Shown piece by piece: positions 29,486 to 38,781 of a stretch of 64,000 nt of DNA. The position numbers and the translations under genes were made by a program. The DNA comes from Micavibrio sp. UBA6147 (GTDB lineage: Bacteria > Pseudomonadota > Alphaproteobacteria > Micavibrionales > UBA1664). The notes below the pieces were generated by a model that saw nothing but the letters and a program-made list of their open reading frames with translations, did not search any database and was not told the origin of the DNA. Every line of letters starts with the position of its first letter. The stretch's first letter is position 1. Location: positions 372,001-436,000 of the forward strand of contig DIUX01000002.1 in assembly GCA_002423185.1 (NCBI GenBank), read 5' to 3'.

Positions 29486-32400
29486 TTACGCGGCAACTTC
29501 CATAATCCGCGCGTGGTCTGTCCATAAAAGAAAGCACCGCACAGGCCGATCAGGATAAATTTGTTGTAACAACACGCGGTAGCACGCCATCTGGCGCTTA
29601 TAATCCGCTGGGATATTCGCGGCGTCCAGCGGCGGCGGACGGTTGGTTTTATAGTCGACAATCCACACCGCATCGTCGCGCACCATCAAGCGGTCAATCT
29701 GGCCCGACACGACACGGGTTTTCGCGCTTCCGTCCTTATCCGTCATGGCAACCTTGCCCGTAATCGGCACTTCCGCACGCGTATCCGGCAAAAATAAATC
29801 GCGATATTGCGGCGATTCCGTAATGGCAAAAACTTCGGCGATCAAGGCTTGATGCTCGCCTTGCGCTTTATCGGGCAATTGCCGCGCCAGATATTGCGCC
29901 GCCGCGCGGGCGCGATCTTGGGGAGGAAGCTCCGGCAAAAATTGTAGCATCGCGTGAATAAGCAGCCCACGGCGGAAACGTTGATTATCCCGTGTTGATT
30001 TCAACGGCGACAAAGCCACAATGCCGGCCTCATCCTCCTGTGACGGGCGCGAGGGTTGCAACGGGCGCGGCGGGTCTGGTTCCGCCTGCGGCGGCAGGAA
30101 AAATCCGCTATGCAGGGTTTCAATCTCCTCATCCACGCGCAGCAGGTCTTTCGACTTTTGAATGTCGGCGTGAGGGGCTTGATCGATCCGCACGGACAAG
30201 ACGCAGCTTTCACTTGTCTGATCCGCTTCCGTGTCCGGACTTTTGCCCTGTTTTTCCGGTGCTTTGTCGGGCGATTTATTGGGTGCGCAAAATGGGTGTT
30301 GATCATCCTTAACCACCCCGTCCATCGCCCCCAAGGCACGCTCAATCGCCTTATACCAGCTATGATCCAGAATCTTCGCCTTATCGGTTTTTTTGCATCC
30401 GCAGATATAAAGCCGATCCTCCGCCCGCGTCAGAGCAACATACAGCAGCCGCTCCGACTCACTGATTAATTGCGCCTCGATATGATCGCGTCCGCGTTGA
30501 TACAAAGCCGACGCCGCCGAAGTTTTATTGCTCCACAGCGGCACGGGAATTTCATTCGACCCGTCCGGCCACAACATTTTGGGCAGTTTCGAACGCTGGT
30601 GATGCAAGATCACCGTGTCGGGCAAGAAAACAATCGGTGCTTGCAAACCCTTTGACCCGTGAACCGTCATAATGCGTACGGCGTCAAGACTGTCTTCCAT
30701 TTCGCGTTTGATTTCGTTTTCTTGGCGGTCAAAGGCCTGTAAGAAATCCTGTAACATGGCGCGGGTTTTGATGTCGTGTTCGAACACCGTGTTCATCATT
30801 TCTTCAAGCGGATCAAGACAATCCTCGCCCAAACGCTGCGTGAGGGCACGCAGACCACTGAACCCATCGGTCGGGCAAGATGTGTTGAGCAATCCGGCGA
30901 AAAAGTCGGACGCACTCTGCGTTGCCGCCCGCTCAATCAAGACCTTAAGCCACGCCACCGCCGACACGTACAGTGACGCGTACGGAGCCTTGTTATCCTG
31001 CGCCAATTGCCGCAAGGAATCCCACAATGACCCGCTGCGCCCGTAAGAGGTGGCGAAAAGATCATCCTCCGAAAATCCGATAAACGGCGATTTAAGAAGC
31101 ACGGCGAGCGATAAATCATCCTGCGGCATCAGGGCGAATTGCGCCGCCGCAATCATGTCTTGAACCGCAATTTGTTTGGACAGCACCATCCGGTCAATCC
31201 CGTTCACGGGGATTCGCTGATCCTTCAACGCGCGAATCATATGCTCGACAAAGCTGTCACGCTGGCGCACCAAAATCATCACGTCCCCCGCGCGCACAGG
31301 CCGCCCCCGCGCCGGAAGACTTTCGCCGCTATCAAGCCATTGCCGCACCGTTAAGGCGATGCGCTGCGCCAGCAAAGCCTGCGGATTAGCGGCGCTTGCG
31401 ATGTCCGGATCAACCGGTGTCCAAGGCGCGATGTCCTCGGCTTTTTCCGGCAAAATCATTGGCCAAAATTCAATATACCCCGCTTGCCCTTCGCGAAAGG
31501 CTTTGTGAACAACGCTGCGCGCCGCATCCCCCGTCACGGCGCGGCGCATTTCGGGGGTTTCAAAGACTTTATCCACTAAGGACAAAACGGATTCGGTGGA
31601 ACGAAAGGAAATATTGAGCGGTTGATCGCGCCACATATATCCCGCCCGCGTGATTTTTTGTTCAAAGAATCGCCGCTTTTCATGGAACACATTCGGGTCG
31701 GCCCCTTGGAAACTGTAGATCGATTGTTTTTCATCACCAACGACAAAGAGTGTACGTGTGGTATCGGCATCCTCACTCTGGATACTGAAGAAATCATCGG
31801 CAAGTCGTTCGATAATCATCCATTGTTCGGCGTTCGTGTCTTGCGCCTCATCCACCAAAATATGCTCAAGGCCGCCATCCAGTTTAAACATCACCCAGCT
31901 TGGCGAGCGCCCCAACAAACCAGCGGTTTTATGGATCAAGTCATCATAATCCAATTTATGCTGGGCGTTTTTGAGGGTTTTATACGCCGCGACCACACGT
32001 TCACCAATCGTCAGGAGCGCGGTTGTTTTTTGGCAAGTTTCAAGAGCGTTAAGACCCTCCACAACATCCAACAGCGTTTGCGCAATACGCGTACACTTTT
32101 CCTCCAGATCGGGGCGGGATTGCACGGCCTTTTTGACAGCGCTTTTAATATTCCGATCCGTTTTGGTGACAAACCCCTCCAGCAGCAGATCAAAGTGGTC
32201 AAACCGTTCTTGCCCCCCCAGTCTTAACCAATCAGAGATCAATTGCGCCCGATTATTATCCTTCGCCCCACCATCCGCCATTAGCCAGCCAACAATCTCA
32301 TACAGCAGCGTATCAGGAACCCCGCGAAGCCCACCGTCCATCACGTCCTGCGCCGTCATGGATGGAGTCATGCCGTGCAGGCCAAAAATTTTGGTCGTCA

Positions 32401-33127
32401 AGCCCTCCATTCCGCCCGCTTTTTGAATCGCCGCCGCCAGCTTTTCACGACTCGACAAAAGGCGACCAAGAATATCGGTGGTTTCCTGACTGTTTTGAAT
32501 AAGGGCAAAATCCCGCACCGTTGCCGTGCCTGTATCCGTTTGCAACATGTCGGACAACACCATATCGCGGGCTTGGCGGATCAAGGCTTTGGACTCGGAA
32601 TCCGAGAGCAGACTGAAGCTCGGTGACAAGCCGGATTCAATCGGAAAACGCCCCAAAACCGATTGGCAAAATGCGTGGATGGTCATGATATTCATGCCCC
32701 CCGGCGCATCAATGACATTCGCGAATAATTTGCGGGCTTCGGCGATTTGTGCCGCCGTCGGTGCATAGCCCAAGACATCATTTTCCAAATTTTGCGCCAG
32801 AGTTTTCTCATCAAGCGCCGCCCATTTCGACAACACATCCATGATGCGGTTGAGCATTTCCCCCGCCCCCGCTTTGGTGTACGTCAAACATAAAATACGA
32901 TGCGCCGCCGTTCCCGCCCGCCCATCGGGGCGCGGCAACATAAGGCGGATCAAACGATCGGTTAAAACCTTGGTCTTGCCCGTCCCCGCGGAGGCATTCA
33001 CCCAGACAGATGCATCAGGGTCGGATGCGGCCTGTTGCACCGCGTTGGCCTCCGCCTTGCGGGACGGATGCGGTGTACGTGTGGTGGCAGGCGCGACTTT
33101 GGCGGATACAGATTCACTCATACTCAT
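29486..33127 (-). CDS. addA: double-strand break repair helicase-nuclease AddA
   Basis: 1213 residues from the ATG at 33127 (MSMSESVS), chosen because it overlaps the addB stop as ATGA; an upstream in-frame start would intrude into addB. Superfamily I helicase motifs are Walker A NASAGTGKTKVLT, motif II ILVDEAQDTN, motif III GDEKQSIYSFQGAD, motif V TVHGSKGLQAPIV and motif VI YVALTRAEDRLY. The C-terminal RecB-type nuclease carries GQIDRLMV and WIVDYKTNRPPP with the catalytic Asp and Lys. With AddB it resects broken ends for RecA. Standard size for the alphaproteobacterial form. Confidence 0.95.
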   Translation of the reverse strand: MSMSESVSAKVAPATTRTPHPSRKAEANAVQQAASDPDASVWVNASAGTGKTKVLTDRLIRLMLPRPDGRAGTAAHRILCLTYTKAGAGEMLNRIMDVLSKWAALDEKTLAQNLENDVLGYAPTAAQIAEARKLFANVIDAPGGMNIMTIHAFCQSVLGRFPIESGLSPSFSLLSDSESKALIRQARDMVLSDMLQTDTGTATVRDFALIQNSQETTDILGRLLSSREKLAAAIQKAGGMEGLTTKIFGLHGMTPSMTAQDVMDGGLRGVPDTLLYEIVGWLMADGGAKDNNRAQLISDWLRLGGQERFDHFDLLLEGFVTKTDRNIKSAVKKAVQSRPDLEEKCTRIAQTLLDVVEGLNALETCQKTTALLTIGERVVAAYKTLKNAQHKLDYDDLIHKTAGLLGRSPSWVMFKLDGGLEHILVDEAQDTNAEQWMIIERLADDFFSIQSEDADTTRTLFVVGDEKQSIYSFQGADPNVFHEKRRFFEQKITRAGYMWRDQPLNISFRSTESVLSLVDKVFETPEMRRAVTGDAARSVVHKAFREGQAGYIEFWPMILPEKAEDIAPWTPVDPDIASAANPQALLAQRIALTVRQWLDSGESLPARGRPVRAGDVMILVRQRDSFVEHMIRALKDQRIPVNGIDRMVLSKQIAVQDMIAAAQFALMPQDDLSLAVLLKSPFIGFSEDDLFATSYGRSGSLWDSLRQLAQDNKAPYASLYVSAVAWLKVLIERAATQSASDFFAGLLNTSCPTDGFSGLRALTQRLGEDCLDPLEEMMNTVFEHDIKTRAMLQDFLQAFDRQENEIKREMEDSLDAVRIMTVHGSKGLQAPIVFLPDTVILHHQRSKLPKMLWPDGSNEIPVPLWSNKTSAASALYQRGRDHIEAQLISESERLLYVALTRAEDRLYICGCKKTDKAKILDHSWYKAIERALGAMDGVVKDDQHPFCAPNKSPDKAPEKQGKSPDTEADQTSESCVLSVRIDQAPHADIQKSKDLLRVDEEIETLHSGFFLPPQAEPDPPRPLQPSRPSQEDEAGIVALSPLKSTRDNQRFRRGLLIHAMLQFLPELPPQDRARAAAQYLARQLPDKAQGEHQALIAEVFAITESPQYRDLFLPDTRAEVPITGKVAMTDKDGSAKTRVVSGQIDRLMVRDDAVWIVDYKTNRPPPLDAANIPADYKRQMACYRVLLQQIYPDRPVRCFLLWTDHARIMEVAA

Positions 33128-36100
33128 GCCGCGTCCTCCTCTGCTTCCTCGGCAACCGCCCATTCACTGATCCGCGCCAGATGGGCATAGTCGCCCGACA
33201 TGGGGGCCGTTTTTTTTGTGCCGAGCGGGCAAGAGGTGAACGCACCGCCCTCGTCATTATAATGGCATAATAAACGGTGCAGCCCGTCAAAGGCCTCCGT
33301 GCATATCGTATCCAGATCGCCGCCATGATCCTTGGGCGGATTTACAAAGGTCACGCCGTTATCCTTGCCCGATATTTTCCAATAGGCCAATGTATCGATA
33401 TGTATGGCGGCGGCTTCCTCCTTCGGATACGGCACACCGACAAAAGCCCCGCGCAAAAGCATCGCACCGCCCAAGGTTAATTGCGGCATCAAGCCTTTGC
33501 TGATGTCGCCCTGCGTTGCCGCCGATCCTGTCTTATAATCAATCAAGGCAAACCCGTTTGAGCGGCGCTCGATTCTGTCGGCGCGGCCTTTGAGCAACAC
33601 AGCGGAGCTTGACGTACGGATCGTGATTTCGCCTTCGGCCTCGGGCGTGATATGGGTGGTCGGGTCGCGCCAGCTTTTTTCATGCTGTGCCAACCAATGC
33701 GCCATGCTCTCAAACCGAGGCCACCAAAAAGCGTGAATATCGGCGTTCCATTCGCTGTGGCGGTCAAACACCTCTTTGCCGATGCTGAGCAAACGATCAA
33801 ACGCATCCGGCGGCAAACGTTCGGGATAGGCTTGGGTAAAGCTGTCGATGGCTTCGTGATACAAATTTCCGCGTAACAAAACATCCGGCGGCTGGTCAAT
33901 CGGATCCATTTTATACAGGTTCAAAACTCTTTTCGCGTACACACTATATGGGTCGCTCATCAAGGCACCGGCATCGGTGATCGACAGGCGCTCAAGCTTC
34001 ACCGGATCTTTCAACACCGGCGCAGGGCGCTTAATCGGACGAACGGCCTCCAACGGGCGATGCAGACCGAGCGCCATGGTGATATACCGGCGCGATGCAG
34101 CGCGCGGATCAGGCAATCCCGCCGCCTTAGAAACCGTGTCGAGCCTCTTCAGCCACCGCGCCGGAACGGTCGGCGCACCATCGGCGGTGAGTGAGCGCGT
34201 TAAATGCACAGTCGGAGCGCAAAAAAGCTGGATAAAATCATGGGCGGATTGAGTAAGAGCGCGCTCCGGCCTCGGCATGCCGAACATCTTCGCCATCGGC
34301 CGTGACATCCATGGGCTATGCCCCGGATCGGCTGGCCAGCTCCCCTCATTCAGCCCCGCCAAAATAACCGTGTCGGCGGTTTGCAGGCGCGATTCCATCA
34401 ACCCCAAAATCGACAAACGCGGGTGCGTTCCAAACCGCGGACGCACCGTGGTCGTATTCATCAAATGCAGGCAAAAATCGTAAAATTCAGCCAGCGTCAA
34501 ACAGTCATCGCCGCCGAAAATATCAAGCAAACCGGAAAAAAACCGCGCCGCCTGTTCGCCCTCATCGCCCACCCAAAGGCGTTCCTCGCCATGGAGGGTG
34601 GCGGTAGACGACATATCCTCCATCACGTTCAAGACCGTACGCAATATAGTCGCGGCCTCAACCTCGCCATCAGCCAAAGACGACAGCCGCGTGAAAATAT
34701 CATATATCCGCGTCCAACCCGCCAAGCGGCCCGCATCCTCCGCCCACACACGTACACCGTGACGATCTGTTTTTTGGTGGATGGTAGCGTTAAGATTTTC
34801 AACATCGGTATAGGAACGTACACCCCGGCAAAAATCCGTTTCAAAGCGCCGAATGAAATTGCGATAGGGCATCGCCTCCGGCCATTGCGCCCCGCCCGCC
34901 GCCAATCCGTTCTTCAAGAAAGTCAGCATAGGTAAAGGCGCGAACCCCTCTAGCACCATCCGAAGCACAGACAAAAACCAGCGCCCGACAAGGCTCTGCG
35001 ACAACGGCATCCCCGCACTGTCATCCACGGCAACACCCCAGCCCGCCATTTCATTGCGGATCAGGGTTGCAAGTTTGCGGTTCGGCGTGACGACCATCGC
35101 CGTTCGTGTCGGATCGTCCAAAACTTCGCGCAGGATACACGCGATGAGCCGCGCCTCTTGGAACAAAGTCTTCACCTCGTACAAGACCAGCCCGTCCATC
35201 GCGCGTTCATTGAGCAAGCCGGACTCGCGGAGCGTTGTCCATTCCAGCAATGTTTCCGCCGGACGCATCATTTCGGAGGCCAGCCTCACCCGTGCGGCGC
35301 GGGCGGCCTCAAGCATTTGCGGTGGCTGTGTGGCATAGCGTTCGCCCGCCCCCGCCGCATCAAGTATTGGGAAAACCTTCACGTCCTGCGGCGGTACAGA
35401 CAAGGCACCGAGGAGTGTCTTCAACAAAAATTGTGGATGGCCTTCGTCCAGCGCCTCAAGGCTCTGCGCATCCATGAACCGATCAAAACCAGGCAAGATG
35501 ATCCGCCCATTCGGCATGTCCATCACCACCCGCATCAAATCGGCAACCGCCGGAACGGACGCCATGGTTCCGGCAATAATCACCGGTTCTTGCGGCGGCG
35601 CGGCGCGCCACATACGGGCGAATTCCTTAAGGATATCAATCCGGTGTTGGCCGACATCAACACATCCGTACGCGTCCAGAATTTTTGGCCAGAAATCGTG
35701 AATAATCTCACGCAGGAATTTCACGCTGTCCTGCCAATTCACGGCCAGAGTTTCATCCTCGACCAGTTGCCCAAGGTCGTCCAGCGACAAATTCTCAACG
35801 TACAGATCGTCAATAAACCGCGCCAAAGCCGCCGCCATGCCGAGGGATTGCTCATAATTCAACACATCGGGAAACGCCTTGCGGATCAACGGCGCGAGCA
35901 ACAATAAACGCCGCGCCGGATCAATCGCGGGGCGCAGGGCGGACACATCAAGATCGGGGAAAAACTGTAACTCCTCCTCATCCGGCGAGCCCACTGTATG
36001 CATCAAAGGCAATAACACAGGCCGCCCGCCACTGCGCCGCAAGAACGCATCCCGCATCGCCGTACAGGCACGGCGCGTCGGAAGAAGTATGCGCATTTTC

Positions 36101-36219
36101 GACAGCGCCAATTCATCCGCCGCGCAAGACTCCATCATCGCGACGGCCAATTGATCGACAAAGGACAACCCCGGATCAATCGTGTAAATCTTATGCGGAT
36201 ATGCGGTGAGCCAGCTCAT
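33124..36219 (-). CDS. addB: double-strand break repair protein AddB
   Basis: 1031 residues from ATG 36219 (MSWLTAYPHKIY). The longer frame was rejected because it would overlap the preceding gene by 80 bases, whereas 36219 makes an ATGA overlap and has AAGGG upstream. The N-terminal helicase-like domain has ILLPTRRACTAMRDAF in place of a standard Walker A, as in the alphaproteobacterial AddB branch. The C-terminal nuclease carries LKGRADRIERR and LIDYKTGSA with the active-site Asp and Lys. The partner of AddA in end resection. Confidence 0.93.
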   Translation of the reverse strand: MSWLTAYPHKIYTIDPGLSFVDQLAVAMMESCAADELALSKMRILLPTRRACTAMRDAFLRRSGGRPVLLPLMHTVGSPDEEELQFFPDLDVSALRPAIDPARRLLLLAPLIRKAFPDVLNYEQSLGMAAALARFIDDLYVENLSLDDLGQLVEDETLAVNWQDSVKFLREIIHDFWPKILDAYGCVDVGQHRIDILKEFARMWRAAPPQEPVIIAGTMASVPAVADLMRVVMDMPNGRIILPGFDRFMDAQSLEALDEGHPQFLLKTLLGALSVPPQDVKVFPILDAAGAGERYATQPPQMLEAARAARVRLASEMMRPAETLLEWTTLRESGLLNERAMDGLVLYEVKTLFQEARLIACILREVLDDPTRTAMVVTPNRKLATLIRNEMAGWGVAVDDSAGMPLSQSLVGRWFLSVLRMVLEGFAPLPMLTFLKNGLAAGGAQWPEAMPYRNFIRRFETDFCRGVRSYTDVENLNATIHQKTDRHGVRVWAEDAGRLAGWTRIYDIFTRLSSLADGEVEAATILRTVLNVMEDMSSTATLHGEERLWVGDEGEQAARFFSGLLDIFGGDDCLTLAEFYDFCLHLMNTTTVRPRFGTHPRLSILGLMESRLQTADTVILAGLNEGSWPADPGHSPWMSRPMAKMFGMPRPERALTQSAHDFIQLFCAPTVHLTRSLTADGAPTVPARWLKRLDTVSKAAGLPDPRAASRRYITMALGLHRPLEAVRPIKRPAPVLKDPVKLERLSITDAGALMSDPYSVYAKRVLNLYKMDPIDQPPDVLLRGNLYHEAIDSFTQAYPERLPPDAFDRLLSIGKEVFDRHSEWNADIHAFWWPRFESMAHWLAQHEKSWRDPTTHITPEAEGEITIRTSSSAVLLKGRADRIERRSNGFALIDYKTGSAATQGDISKGLMPQLTLGGAMLLRGAFVGVPYPKEEAAAIHIDTLAYWKISGKDNGVTFVNPPKDHGGDLDTICTEAFDGLHRLLCHYNDEGGAFTSCPLGTKKTAPMSGDYAHLARISEWAVAEEAEEDAA

Positions 36220-37079
36220 ATCACCCTTATTTTCTGTGCTTGCGGGGAGGGTATCGGGGATGATTTGGGCGCAGAATGTGCCGCACCGACACGCCAATCG
36301 GCACCAAGCGCGGCGCTCACATTTTTGACGTCTTGCGGGGTGCTGAGGTGGTGCCAGTCGCCTTTGTGAATATGGGCGGCGAGGCGACCTTTTTTCTCGG
36401 CCGCATCCATCAATTCCAAAAAGGAGTATTTGCCGATGCTGCGCCCTTCGAACACGCGCGGATGAACAATACGTACACCGGCGAACATTAAATCGCCGTC
36501 CTTGGACGACAGACGTACGGGGCGCGGCTCTTTATTCCCGCCGTTTTGTGTCATGGCATAATCCCCCGACCCACCCGTCAACGCCATGGACGCAACGGGT
36601 TGAAGCAGGAGCAAAATATCCATGGTGGTGTCATCCCACTGGTCGCACAGGGCTTGCAAGGTTGATTGGTTTGTTGAGCCGCTTGGCGCATTGACCCAAA
36701 ACGCATCGCCATTGACCATCACGAACGCCTCATCAAGCCGCCCGAGCCGCGTTGCGGCGCTTTGAACACCGCCGCCCGTGTCGAGCAAATCCGGTTCATA
36801 AATCGCGGTTACGGACAGGGCATTATCCACCGCACCGCTGTGCAGCCAATCTTCGATAACACTATGTTTATAGTGGGTGTTGAGGACAATATCGTGAATA
36901 CCACCAGCCTTCAGATGGTCGAAAATATGGGTCAGGATGGGATGGCCGCAAACCTCGACCATCGGCTTGGGGCGGCCATCGGTCAGGGGACGCATACGGC
37001 TCCCCATACCCGCCGCCGCGATAAACGCCCAGCTTGGCTGAAAATTGGATTTCTTCGGTGTGGTGGGCGTTTTGGTCAT
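36216..37079 (-). CDS. murU: sugar-1-phosphate nucleotidyltransferase, MurU-like
   Basis: 287 residues with the nucleotidyltransferase signature AAGMGSRMRPLTDGRPKPMVEV near the N terminus and the metal-binding region VMVNGDAFWV. In this position between tsaE and addB the enzyme is usually MurU, which activates MurNAc-1-phosphate with UTP in cell-wall recycling; a mannose-1-phosphate guanylyltransferase is the alternative. It overlaps tsaE and addB by four bases each. The kinase AmgK, which normally supplies its substrate and is often encoded between tsaE and this gene, is missing here. Confidence 0.75.
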   Translation of the reverse strand: MTKTPTTPKKSNFQPSWAFIAAAGMGSRMRPLTDGRPKPMVEVCGHPILTHIFDHLKAGGIHDIVLNTHYKHSVIEDWLHSGAVDNALSVTAIYEPDLLDTGGGVQSAATRLGRLDEAFVMVNGDAFWVNAPSGSTNQSTLQALCDQWDDTTMDILLLLQPVASMALTGGSGDYAMTQNGGNKEPRPVRLSSKDGDLMFAGVRIVHPRVFEGRSIGKYSFLELMDAAEKKGRLAAHIHKGDWHHLSTPQDVKNVSAALGADWRVGAAHSAPKSSPIPSPQAQKIRVI

Positions 37080-37639
37080 AGGCGGCCTTTATCAGGGTCG
37101 AAGTCAGTGTTTGTTGGGTCAAGGCAGGTCATCGTCCCGTGAGGCGTGATCGTGATGCGCCGCGCCTTTGGCACATTATCCACGGCCTCTATCACCACAT
37201 CAATCCGGTTGCGCGGCATATACGCGCCGAGGCGCTCCGGCCATTCCACCAACATTATATGATCGGCCAGCGCATCCTCCCACGACAAATCAAAAACATC
37301 ATCCGGTGATTCGAGGCGATATAGATCAAAATGCCATATTTCCCGTTCTTTTTCACCCGCTATTGCATAGCTTTGCACAAGGGTGAAGGTTGGCGAAGGA
37401 ACATCGATTTGCGCTTGCGCCCCTGAGTCTGAGCCCGAGTCTGCCCCTGCCGCCCCTATGCCCGCCGATAAAGCGCGAATGGCCGCGCGGGCGAAAACAG
37501 ACTTGCCCATGCCGAGCGTTCCTTGAAGGCATACACACACCGCCCCAAGCGGCAATAACCGCGCCGAAAAATCGCGGGCAAGGGCGATGGTCGCCGCCTC
37601 ATCTTCACACAGATGGGAATGCCTGAAAAAAGCCATCAT
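37076..37639 (-). CDS. tsaE: tRNA threonylcarbamoyladenosine ATPase TsaE
   Basis: 187 residues. The P-loop GTLGMGKSVFAR is followed by PSPTFTLVQSY (the conserved S-P-T-F motif) and LVEWPERLG, all hallmarks of TsaE, which works with TsaB and TsaD to make t6A37 in tRNA. A Gly/Ala/Ser-rich insert (about 57-75) sits between P-loop and the SPTF motif. First gene of the four-gene overlapping series leading to addA. Confidence 0.9.
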   Translation of the reverse strand: MMAFFRHSHLCEDEAATIALARDFSARLLPLGAVCVCLQGTLGMGKSVFARAAIRALSAGIGAAGADSGSDSGAQAQIDVPSPTFTLVQSYAIAGEKEREIWHFDLYRLESPDDVFDLSWEDALADHIMLVEWPERLGAYMPRNRIDVVIEAVDNVPKARRITITPHGTMTCLDPTNTDFDPDKGRL

Positions 37640-37702
37640 TGCCCCTTTTTAATAAATAACTTCTTGCTCGCAAGGCCTATCCTTTTTATATATCCGAAAG
37701 CA

Positions 37703-38773
37703 ATGAATATAGAAGCCCTAAATCACATCAAGCATACGGCACAGATCGACACCACCGATATTGTTATCATTGGTGCCGGCCCCGTTGGCCTGTTTGCCGT
37801 ATTCCAATGCGGAATGCTCGGCATGAAAACCCATGTCATTGATGCCTTGCCGGAAATCGGCGGGCAATGCACCGCGCTGTACCCAGAAAAACCGATTTAC
37901 GACATTCCCGCCTATCCCGTCGTCACGGGCGAAGAATTAATCCATAATCTGGAGGCGCAGGCCAAGCCGTTCGCCCCCGTTTATCACCTTGACCAGCGCG
38001 TCGAGGGGCTACATGCCCAAAGTGACGGGCGCTGGATTGTCGAAACCACCAAAGGCACCCTCATCAGTGCCAAAATCATCCTTCTCGCCGCCGGTGCCGG
38101 CGCCTTCGGCCCCAATCGCCCGCCACTAGATGGCATCGAATCCTTTGAAGGCAAGAGCGTTCACTATATGGTCCGCAGCCGCAACCAGTTCAAAGACAAA
38201 ACCATCGTGATCGGCGGCGGCGGCGACAGCGCCGTAGATTGGGCGCTGTCCCTCGCCCCGATTGCCAAGAAAATCTATGTCGTCCACCGCCGCGACAAGT
38301 TCCGCGCCGCGCATGACAATGTCGAAAAATTAATGGCTTTGCACAACGACCCCGCCGCACCGGTCGAACTTGTCATCCCCTATCAACTTCACGGGGTTTG
38401 CGGCGAAAACGGCGTGTTGAGCGCCGTTGAGGTTGCCACATTAAAGGGGGACGTACGGCGCATCGAGGCGGATTATTTGCTCCCCTTCTACGGCATTGTT
38501 CCCGACCTTGGGGCGCTCTCGGATTGGGGTTTGCAATTGGACGGACACCATATTGTCGTCAATCCCGCCACCGCCGAAACCACCAAATCAGGGATTTTCG
38601 CGATTGGCGATGTCGCGTCATATGACGGCAAGTTAAAGCTCATCCTCACCGGATTCGCCGAAGCCGCCCAAGCGGCACACGAAGCCTATAAACGCGTCTT
38701 CGACGGCAAAGCCCTGCATTTCGAATACTCGACCAGCAAAGGCGTACACCCCATCACCACCGCGCAGAAATAA
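37703..38773 (+). CDS. ferredoxin/flavodoxin-NADP reductase, thioredoxin-reductase-like
   Basis: 356 residues from ATG 37703 (MNIEALNHIK); the longer frame would overlap tsaE head-on. FAD site VIIGAGPVGLFAVFQCG, NADP site TIVIGGGGDSAVDWALSL and the terminal FAD motif FAIGDVASYDGKLKL are present. The CxxC pair of thioredoxin reductase is absent, and the phrase PEIGGQCTALYPEKPIYDIPAYP is typical of the YumC-type ferredoxin-NADP reductase. It probably passes electrons between NADPH and ferredoxin or flavodoxin. It is divergent from tsaE and converges on the DivL-like kinase. Confidence 0.85.
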   Translation: MNIEALNHIKHTAQIDTTDIVIIGAGPVGLFAVFQCGMLGMKTHVIDALPEIGGQCTALYPEKPIYDIPAYPVVTGEELIHNLEAQAKPFAPVYHLDQRVEGLHAQSDGRWIVETTKGTLISAKIILLAAGAGAFGPNRPPLDGIESFEGKSVHYMVRSRNQFKDKTIVIGGGGDSAVDWALSLAPIAKKIYVVHRRDKFRAAHDNVEKLMALHNDPAAPVELVIPYQLHGVCGENGVLSAVEVATLKGDVRRIEADYLLPFYGIVPDLGALSDWGLQLDGHHIVVNPATAETTKSGIFAIGDVASYDGKLKLILTGFAEAAQAAHEAYKRVFDGKALHFEYSTSKGVHPITTAQK

Positions 38774-38781
38774 ACGCGAAA

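Noticed and set aside
35158..35907. A 249-codon plus-strand frame opposite addB.
   Set aside because: It lies wholly inside addB, whose motifs and length are clear.
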